DNA from: Antitrichia curtipendula
Lineage: Eukaryota; Streptophyta; Bryopsida; Hypnales; Leucodontaceae
Assembly: GCA_951230915.1 (NCBI GenBank)
Contig: OX579640.1
Location: forward strand, 8,514,981-8,578,980
DNA: 64,000 nt
Direction of reading: 5' to 3'
The position numbers were made by a program, and so were the translations under genes. The notes beneath the pieces were generated by a model. The model was given only the letters and a program-made list of their open reading frames with translations, did no database searches and had not been told where the DNA came from. How positions within the stretch are numbered: position 1 is the stretch's first letter; the number at the start of each line of letters is the position of its first letter. This document shows, in pieces, positions 11,815 to 20,275 of this stretch.

Positions 11815-14800
11815 ATGGCGAAGAGACCGGCTACGAGAAGTGCGGCAATGGGGCTGCAGGGAAATGACGGAGATGGAAGCGGGAGCAACGACAACGTAGT
11901 TGAAGAAACGGTGGCTGACGTCGCGGTCACTGCAGCAGCTCCAGCCATTGAGGTATTTTTTCCGAAACCTTGTTTTCCAGATGTTGTGTCGCGACCGTAG
12001 TTTTAGGCGCCGATTTGAGGTGGACACTCTCGGAGCAGCCCCCGGGCGGCAAGTCAAGTTCAGATCAGCTGCGGCTTTGAAGCCCCCGCCATCGGCGCCG
12101 AGGGGAAGAGCCCCGACGTAGATTTTGATCCAACGAGCCCTAGAACTCATCACCGCTTGAACTCGTGACTCCAGCGTTTCTACTCTTTCCAATTCGAAAT
12201 TAACTCGTGACTGTCTGGACATTCCCATCGGCTCCGAGGGGAGGATCTCGGCCTACAGGTTTGACGACTGAGTCTCTCAAAATTTGTTTTTCGGAAAACT
12301 AGAAACATCGATTGGAATCAATTACTTCAGATTATGCTAATTCTCAAATGGAATGTGACTTTATATTGAGGCATAGGGTTCCGTATTTGTTTATAAAATC
12401 TATAGAGTGCAAGTAAGAGTTCTCTCTGACTGAAAAGGCTACAAGAGAAACTTCACGCGCCGAGGTATGTTGATGACTTCACTAGGTGCAGTTTGTGAGT
12501 CGCTTAGATTATCGTGCCTCGCATTCCCGTGCCTCGCATTCCCGTGGCTCGCGTTGTCGTGACTCGCCTTCCTTATCAAAACGTAACAGAACCTAGGTTG
12601 CCTTCGGCGCCGAGGGCAAGAGATCGGCGGATCATGCTGAGATTCTCGTGTCCCTGCAGCCCATGACAGGATTAGGAGACCGATCGATTTCGTTAAGATT
12701 CTTAAATGGTCAGCCCCTGAGATTCTCATCGACGCCGAGGGAATGTCCCGTGTCTTCTTTGTTTGATCTGTTTCGGGGAGTTGGAGCCTTGTGTCTGTCG
12801 TTTTGGTTGTGGTCATTACCCGCTGATCTGTAGAATATCTCGAGTTCTTCAGGATTTTTTATTCTTAAGGTATCTGTTCACGAACATTCCTAGATTACTC
12901 CTCAATTTGCATATTGTGAACACTATCTTATTAGATCTTTTGTATTGGTTAATCTCGGGTCAGCACGTAAATGTATCCATCGGCACCGAGGATAGTGGTG
13001 GGTGACAGGAGGTTGATACAGTACAGTATCATTAGTGAAACTTTTCTACCATTTATACTAGGTAAATCTTCACCTACTATATCTGCGGTGTCGATGTTGA
13101 AATTCATGTTTGTAATTTCATTCAGTAGGCGGCTACTGGTCTCATACCCTCGGCGTCGAGGGTATGTGTGTTGTGAGTGAGTTCTGATCGTAGGACTATG
13201 TTACGTCTTACGAGGGCATATGTAATTTCATTCATGAGTTCGGACTTCTTGTATGATCTTGAAACTCACGAAATATTTCCATCTACTTAGCATTAAGAAT
13301 CGTCTTATCATATTGATTTAAGCAATTTAGATAGTTGTAATCTGTATAGAGATTCACTTAGATTTGACACTCAGTTCATGAACTCTTATAGCATATTCGG
13401 TACTGGCTCATAGATATTTCGCCATATTCAATTTCGGGAACCCCTCTCTTTTGTGAGATATTGGTCTGCAGAGTTCTTCTTAGTCCAGCCCTCGGCGCCG
13501 AGGGTAGTACTGTGGACATGAGGTCTTGACTAAATATTTACGGAATGAGATCAATCAGTCAAATTGGATGTGTCTCCAAATTCAAAGGATTCTCCAGTTC
13601 ACCTCCATAGTTTTTTTGGTGATTGACTAATTTGATGTTGTAAGCAAATTTTGGTTTTACTGACAGATACTATTGTTAGCAAGTTCTAAGTATTAATTGT
13701 TTTGTTTTTCCAATTTTCTTGACCTCTATCTGAGGGGCTCGGCTCTAGGGTTTCCCTCGGCGCCGAGGGTAGTTGTTGGGCCGTCCAATTTGGTATCCTC
13801 TCATTCCTATACTTCACTTCATCTTTGCGTTCTCTGTTTTCTATTCAGGTGGAGGCTTGTTTAGAACAACAGGAGACTCAATCTGTTTTAGAGCGTGTCA
13901 TTTCTGGAGGTGGAGTTCAGGAGGGAAACTCAATTGACCAAGATATGGAGGAGACGGGAGAGGAGTACAAATCCGAGGACGCATTTAGGAGAGCACAGAA
14001 AGTCAACTCCGTTGCGTCCATTGCCGAATTGAGATTAAAACCTCATTCCATATTTCGGCTAAGGATCCCATTGTGCCGTCTTGCTCCAATGCCAATGGTT
14101 AGGCCTGCCCTTCAATGTGATCTCACGAAATTGGAACAGGAGTTTGTGCAGGGCTACAGAGATGGATCGTGCGTTTTTTATGTGTCAGTTACTAACGAGC
14201 AGGGTGAGACTGAGCAGGTGTCTGATGCAAAAAAAGAGGCATGGGGACCATTGTGGAATGAAGAAAACGAGATCTTCAACTCCCACCTCAATGCAACTCC
14301 TGGATTGCATCATTTTCAGAACTCCAAGTTCTTCGTCTGTGATGGTAACCATAAATTGCTTTCATGGACTTCTTATATTAAGAAGTACCATGGCCTCGAC
14401 AGAGATTGGCATATTTCTGTTGATTCCATAGTTCTTGAGACCAAGGGAAAGATCGGTGATGTCATGCATGCCATGCACGACATCAACAAGTAAGTGCATC
14501 ATTACATTGTATATTTTTTTTGTTGTCCTCTGTTATTATTTAGGTATATTTAAGCCAATTTAACGACTTCATTTCATATTGCAGGCATACAGAAAATTCA
14601 TTCATCAAGACTAGCCTTGTTCACACGTTGTATCGTGTTCGCAAGTACAGACTGTTGCCATTGGAGAAGTTCTCTGAGCACTTGAGTGACACCGAGATGA
14701 CCCAGTGTCAAACAAATCTTCGAAAGAGTTGGTACTCGATGTTGGTTGAAGTATTCACTTCATTTATCTTCCGGGTAAGTAGAGTCATTCACCATAATTT

Positions 14801-17800
14801 TTTTTTGTTTTTCTATTGTATTTTTCTCAAAGCATTCTATATCGGAATTAACTTATGTTTATGTTGTTTCCAGTACGAGATAGCGGCAGCATCTGATGTT
14901 GCAGTTAGGCTCTACAAAGAAGAAACACCGGAGGAGGATCAGTCAGAGGAGGGAGTCTTGACTGCTATGAAATTAGGTACAAGGGAGAAGACATCGAAAT
15001 TGATCCAGAAGTTGGGGAAGTTAACAGCCGTTGCCAATCCCAATCTTGGAAACGAATGGCTTCAAGAGGTATGACGACATTGCCTACAACCACATTTTTA
15101 TATTCTTATCTTATCATATACTCCCTCTAACTCCATATATACCTTGTGCTTTAGATTGAGCGTCACTGGAGCTCCAACATCACTCCGGAAATGACCTTAG
15201 AGAAGTTGCAGCTGATTGCAACTTGCAACGTCAGCCGGGAATAAAAGATGAAGTGGTTGCGTTGGTGGAATTCATCCATTCAAACCAGAGAAGCAAGGCG
15301 CTTTCCATTGAAGCCAGTAGGAGAGACTGAGTTAAGGTCCTTCTTGGCGAAGGCCTGCTGGTATGCAGGGGTAAGTACTTCCCTTTCATTTGTTCTAGTA
15401 TTTAATCATATCATTGTCGTATTATGTAGTGCTTGACGTTGTGAAATGCTGATTGCAACGGAATCTTGCATTGTCTGCATGTGATTAACTACCTCATATG
15501 ATTGCACAGATTGAAGAGGTGGGAATAGAAATGTTCGATAACATTGTGAAGAAAGACCAGCTCATGTTGTCAATGGACTCTCCCCAAGAGCCTGACAGTT
15601 TCGCAGATTATATTGAAGCATGGAGAATTCGAGTCTAGGACCATGCATTCTTGACTTAGTTCCGAGGACATGATGTCTTCAGGAAGTCGGATGACTTCAG
15701 AAAGCACAAAGGCTCCGATCTCGTTGTAAGACGTGCAGTTTATCGGTACGACTTCCATTTCGTGTTGTCAGTGCGGTATGCTTAATTAGATTTGTCAATT
15801 TTTGACCTTGAGACAATATTCCTTCTCACTTTCTATGCTTTGTAGTTTGTACAGGTATTTTAAATATGAGCTGCTACCAAAGGGAGCAATCGCAAAGCGT
15901 GACCTGCCTCCTTTTCTTGGAACGTGGTTAGATGTCTCTTCCGAGCACTGCATGTTTTCACCGGCGCAATTGCGTTGGTGGACGAGTTTGCACCTCAAAT
16001 CCGGTGCATGGTATTTAGATTGTCCACCGGAGTTCACGCCACTGCTTGAAGAGCACATCAAGCAGGCGATCAACTCTCATGAGGTCGTTGCAGAATTTGA
16101 TGAGTTCGCCGACCTTGATGATGATGCGAAGGCCAAAGCTATTAAGCGGAGAGAGGAGGCTGACAAGAAGATTGCATTGAAGAACTCGGAGGCGGTGGAC
16201 AAAGCCAAGGAGAAGATCACCAAGAAAGCACAAAAACTAGTTGAGACTGAGAAGGCACAAGCAGCGGAGAAGACCAAGGGGAAGAAGGCAAGGGAGCAAA
16301 TTCCGCCTTCATCATCAAAGGATGAGGGCTCCCAGCACCAGCGTTCTGTCTCGCGTGGCACCAAGCGTGATGCTCAATATGCTTCACTCAGCGAAGAGGG
16401 AATGCAGCATGGGCCATCAGCTGTGGAATATCTCAATGACTCAGAGATTTCCATCTCTGAGTTCATTGTCAATTACTCTCTTGCAGATGTAATTGTTGAT
16501 CCTCTACCCAAGGTGTATAGTGACATCCTAGATTTCATTGATAAGGTTAGCAGTTATACATGCCTTTCACCTTTATTTTTGATTTGGTTCTTGAGCTTTA
16601 TTACTCTGCTTTGGGCTTCAATCATTTGACCTTTAAAAATCTGTTGCAGCACAAAGGGGACAAGCAACTCTTCTTCAAAGGAGCCAGAAGTGATAAACCA
16701 CGGATTGACCTTATTATTGCAGACATGCCAGAGGGTTTGTCGGTCCCAAATTTGTCAATGCCTGCAACTAGCGTTCCAAAGTGGAATATGGACACACCGT
16801 CCTGGTTAGAGGCTATTTTTGAGTTTGCTGATGGTCATCTACAGGATGATGGAGCTCTAATCGTTATTTATCCCTTGAGGGCCATTACGAAGGCTACTAT
16901 TTTGAAGTATGGTACTACATACTCTTTTGAGAAGATGAAGGACTGGTGGGGAATGAATTGGTTACATCTAGCCTCGCCTATTTCTACTTCAAGAACGGTA
17001 TATTCATTATGCATTTCCATTTTAAACTCAGTTATTTCCTATTATTGTTTTTGGATGAAGTCAATTGCCTGAATAGTTCAATTTTGGCATTGTCAGTTCT
17101 ACCGCAATGTACTTCATGTTTCCCGTTATTTTGAATTGTATGCCTCTACATATTTCAGTCTATAATGATCTTTAGAGTAAGCTTGTAGTTTATGTCTATG
17201 CATTTGTGATGGACTGATTGTTTCCCTATCTCATCATTCTTGCAGACACAACGCTTTGGCATTATGTTGTTGGTGAGGAACTTGCCTGGAGTTGGTCCTT
17301 CTAAATTCAAATTTCAGCCATGCCCAAGGCTGAAGGAATTAGGGGTAGATGTAGCTGTTGATGATGTTCTTCAGAATTTCACAAAGAAGGAGACTTTGAC
17401 CATGGACAGCAAGTTCAACCCTTGGAGAGGGGCCCGAGAGAAGGATCCCCGATTTCTTCAGATGTTGATAGAGGCATCAACACTTCCCAATGACGTTGTT
17501 ATCGACTGCACTGCTGCAACAGGTCATTCCAGTTGCCTTTACAATTAATTTTTTTTATAATCTATATTTTCATATTCTCTTTTATTCCTTATGAATGCTC
17601 TAATAACTGAATTTTTTCTGTTCTTGGGATTAGGAGCCTCCATCCATGCTTGTAGGATCCTCAGCAGGCACATTGTTGCACTTGAAGAAGATAAGGCAAT
17701 CTTCGATGCAATTTTGGCCCCAATGATTCGCTCAGTTCCAGATGTTTCAACATCAGCTGCAACAGTCATACTGGGTTCTGACGATGAAGATGCACTGGAA

Positions 17801-18248
17801 GTTGAAGTTCCACACATCATGAAGAAATCCCGTTTCAGTAAGTAAGTCTATCCAAGCTTGCATTTTCTTTCCCAATTGATATGTGTAGTTCTAATCCATT
17901 GTTTATATTTCCTTTACCTTTATGATACATGTTTGTTTCATCAATAATGTGATATTCAATCCATTTCTAATAATCTGTTCTTTTTTTGGCAGCATGATCT
18001 TTAGTGTGGCAACTCATCGTCCCTTCTTCACTTTATCTGGATTTTTCCCAAGCCCAGAGAAGTCCTTTGTGTTGCCATCGTATGCAGAGGCTTTACCTTC
18101 GACATTTGCCTCTCAGAGACATTTCCCTATATCGAAGAAGTCTAAAACTGTAGATCCTAAAGTTCTGCAGTTTGTAGATGAGACAGCCCTAGAGGCAGAG
18201 CAGGAGACTTCATCCACTGATAGTAGTGACCACTCTCACTCTAGGTGA
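11815..18248 (+). pseudogene. ParB-like/N4-N6 methyltransferase-like cargo gene, nearly intact
   Basis: Eleven exons, all GT-AG and phase-consistent: 11815-11952, 13849-14489, 14585-14774, 14874-15068, 15155-15370, 15510-15745, 15855-16545, 16650-16997, 17246-17522, 17634-17841, 17993-18248 (3396 nt, 1131 aa). ATG 11815 chosen (MAKRPATRS). The N-terminal third has RIPLCRLAPMPMVRPAL and later FFVCDGNHKLLSW, resembling the R-containing and DGxHR motifs of ParB-like domains. Exon 7 is a Lys/Glu/Ala-rich coiled linker. Exon 8 carries DLIIADMPEG where beta-class N4/N6 DNA methyltransferases have motif IV (DPPY), and exons 9-10 carry LPNDVVIDCTAATGASIHAC at the place of motif I (DPFxGxGT), then HIVALEEDK. 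Both catalytic motifs are non-canonical, so activity is uncertain. Breaks: two offsetting 1-base indels in exon 5 (near 15243 and 15322) and TAG at 15636-15638 and 15657-15659 in exon 6. Everything else is open. Confidence 0.75.
11953..13848 (+). other. Intron 1 of the methyltransferase-like gene, rich in CpG palindromes
   Basis: The 1.9-kb first intron contains eight copies or variants of the 16-bp palindrome CCCTCGGCGCCGAGGG. Perfect copies lie at 13489-13504 and 13754-13769. Variants lie near 12090, 12227, 12602, 12728, 12979 and 13147-13162. The intron is otherwise AT-rich. Spacing is irregular (about 120-380 bp), so this is not a tandem array. Confidence 0.8.
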
Positions 18249-18549
18249 CTCTATTTTTAATTTCTATGCAGTTGTTTGATTTTATTTCATCGTTTATTAT
18301 ATGTTGTTTTCTGTCCTTCCATGATAAGTATCTCCTAAACCCAAATCAACGACAAATGATTATATGTTGAACTTCATATCACTTGGAAGTACTAAAATTT
18401 AACCATTTTACCGAATTTTGATTTAGAATAGAAACTGCATTTTATAAGCTATATTGCACTAGTTGGACCAAAATTTGGAAGGCATCATTTTTATGGATGA
18501 AATTCACATCATCAGTTAACAACAATAAGTAGCTAGACATTACTACAAT

Positions 18550-18673
18550 GGTGATTTATTTGAAATCGAATGAGGTTGATCTATTCAGATTTAGATTTTA
18601 AAAATCACTCCTTGTTTGTTCCTTGGCTCCCCTCGGCGCCGAGGGGAGACACTAAGCCGTCGTGGAAAAAAAA

Positions 18674-18713
<40 letters not shown>

Positions 18714-18793
18714 TATTGACATCAATTTTTATTTTTATTTTGCCCAAGGGGAGTCTCTAAGCTACGATCCAAAAAACCCAAAAAATTTGTCGT

Positions 18794-18865
<72 letters not shown>

Positions 18866-19012
18866 TAAATTTTTTTCCGCCACGGCTTAGTCGCTTCCCT
18901 CGGCGCCGAGGGGAGCCAAAGAACAAGCGGCGAGTGATTATAAAAATCTAAATCTAAATCGATCAACCTCATTTGATTTCAAGTGAATTCTAATTAATCA
19001 CAAATTTTTTTC
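18550..19012. repeat. Foldback structure with GC palindromes in both arms
   Basis: The left arm (about 18550-18665) and right arm (about 18888-19012) are inverted copies over about 105 bp. Each has 'aaatgaggttgatc'-type DNA, a T/A-rich spacer and a CpG-rich palindrome (18627-18648, perfect over 22 bp; and 18897-18912). The inner part is poly-A plus (AT)n on the left and (AT)n plus poly-T on the right, so the whole can form a hairpin of more than 400 bp. It lies 300 bp downstream of the methyltransferase-like stop codon. Confidence 0.85.
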
Positions 19013-19215
19013 TTCTCACAATCCAGCAAAATCCAATAAGTAGCACATCAAGGTTGTTCAAGGGAACACGGTAATAGGTCCACGGGAATAGGTCCATGTT
19101 AGTATGTAAGTCCTAAAATTTACTAAAAATAATAAATTTTGACCAAAATTTGTAGATGGAATTGTATGCTCACAGGATGATAGGCTCACGCTTACACGCT
19201 CACAAAATAGTAACC
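18885..19215. repeat. Internal duplicate of the right transposon end
   Basis: This block matches 19525-19881 in direct orientation. Shared words include 'acatcaaggttgttcaa', 'ggtaataggtccacgg' and 'cacgctcacaaaatag'. The transposon therefore carries two tandem right ends, an inner one ending near 19215 and the functional outer one ending at 19881. Confidence 0.85.
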
Positions 19216-19341
19216 CTGCCCTCGGCATCGAGGAGAACCCTTTAGCACCGATGGGAGCCCCTCAACGCCGAGGAAAGCTTCCCACCGCAAAAGAAAGTAA
19301 ACAAACACTAAGAAACACATCATTTTCCCCCTCCTTGGGAA

Positions 19342-19437
19342 CTCCCCTCGGCCCCGAGGGGAGACCCCAAAAAAAAAAAAAAAAAAATTAAAAATTAAAA
19401 AAAAATAATAATAATAATAATAATAATAAATTAAAAA

Positions 19438-19486
<49 letters not shown>

Positions 19487-19545
19487 TATTTTTTTATTTA
19501 TTTATTTATTTATTCTTGCTTGCTTGAGGGCTGCCCTCGGAGGAG
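19342..19545. repeat. Second palindrome / poly-A / (AT)n unit
   Basis: A 22-bp near-palindrome at 19342-19363 (core CTCGGCCCCGAG) is followed by poly-A, AAT repeats, an (AT)n run at about 19447-19483 and TTTA repeats. A decayed palindrome (ccctcggaggaggggag) follows at about 19533. It repeats the arrangement of the foldback at 18550-19012. Confidence 0.75.
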
Positions 19546-19881
19546 GGGAGCCAAGCAACAAAACAAAAGTGATTATAAAAATTTAAATTTAAATAAAACA
19601 AATTTATTCGATTTTAAATAAATTCTAATTAATCACCATTTTTTTCCTTCAAATCTAACAAAGTCTAATAAATAGTACATCAAGGTTGTTCAAAGGACCA
19701 TGGTAATAGGTCCACGGCAATAGATCCACGGTAATAGGTTCATGGTAAAAATTACTAAAGTTTACCAAGCATAATAAAATTTGATCAAATTTTTTTGATG
19801 AAAACTTATAAAATTTGTACGCTCACAAGCTCACAGGCTCACAGGCTCATGCTCACACGCTCACAAAATAGCAACCCTGCC
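19525..19881. repeat. Right terminal region of the inner transposon
   Basis: It contains the minisatellite motif (ggtaataggtccacggcaat near 19707) and ends with gctcacacgctcacaaaatagcaaccctgcc-type DNA at 19881. Its reverse complement reads into the element like the left end at 4917. The adjacent bases 19882-19890 are the duplicated target. Confidence 0.8.
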
Positions 19882-20275
19882 CTGCTTCTCGTTCTTTTTT
19901 CTTTGCATCATTTTCTTTAGTTTTCTTCCTTGCTTCTTTCCATTTGTCTTCTTTTTTCTTGTCCGACAACTCTCGCCTCTTCATTGACTTTGCCCGTGCT
20001 TCTTCATCCAAGCTTGAGAACTCGTCAAACTCTGTCTCCATGACAACGCTCTTTTTTATAGATTGGAAGAGAGACAATTCTTGAGGTGGAGTGAAGCCTT
20101 GGCTGCACTCCAAATACCAAACCTCGGATTGAAGGTGATCACTCATTTAGTTCTTCAATTGAGATGGTGAGAACATACAATCTGGAGAAGAGAGATCTAG
20201 TTAGGTGTTCAAAAAGGATGGTAGGTCAGCTTCTTCAATTGCTTTTTTAAAGTACAATTTGAATTTAAAGTATCT
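19882..20275 (-). pseudogene. Outer methyltransferase-like pseudogene, 5' part of exon 7
   Basis: This continues the pseudogene at 3142-4916 on the far side of the transposon. Minus-strand reading gives RYFKFKLYFKKAIEEADLP, CMFSPSQL, EVWYLECSQGFTPP and EFDEFSSLDEEARAKSMKRR. These match exon 7 of the inner gene (RYFKYELLPKGAIAKRDLP, CMFSPAQL, AWYLDCPPEFTP, EFDEFADLDDDAKAKAIKRR). Two TAA stops occur, one at a Trp position of the paralogue (near 20205) and one near 20150. The frame runs to the transposon junction and resumes in phase at 4916 (EREA | EKAEAE). No upstream exons were found beyond about 20280. Confidence 0.85.

Larger units (their letters stand above)
4917..19881. mobile_element. 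Mutator-like transposon carrying a ParB/methyltransferase-like gene
   Basis: A 14,965-bp insertion bounded by a perfect 9-bp target-site duplication. The left end (from 4917) and the reverse complement of the right end (from 19881) share the series TTGTGAGC, GAGCATGAGCCT / GAGCACGAGCCT and TGAGC, followed by AT-rich DNA and a 14-bp minisatellite with TATTACCGTGGACC units. The ends are therefore long, imperfect terminal inverted repeats. Cargo: a degraded MULE-type transposase (minus, 5431-9411), a small unknown gene (plus, 10792-11516) and a methyltransferase-like gene (plus, 11815-18248). The insert contains at least twelve copies or variants of a CpG-rich palindrome. All eight in-frame stops that I found in its three genes are TAG. 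Confidence 0.88.

Noticed and set aside
12439..13180. Several frames within intron 1 of the cargo gene
   Set aside because: No splice-consistent link to neighbouring exons and no match to the outer paralogue.
11815..18248. Reading the cargo gene as a fully functional methyltransferase
   Set aside because: Two TAG codons and two 1-base indels lie in exons 5-6 and the catalytic motifs are non-canonical, so activity cannot be claimed.
18616..18951. Open frame across poly-A, (AT)n and poly-T
   Set aside because: Low-complexity translation of the foldback; not a gene.
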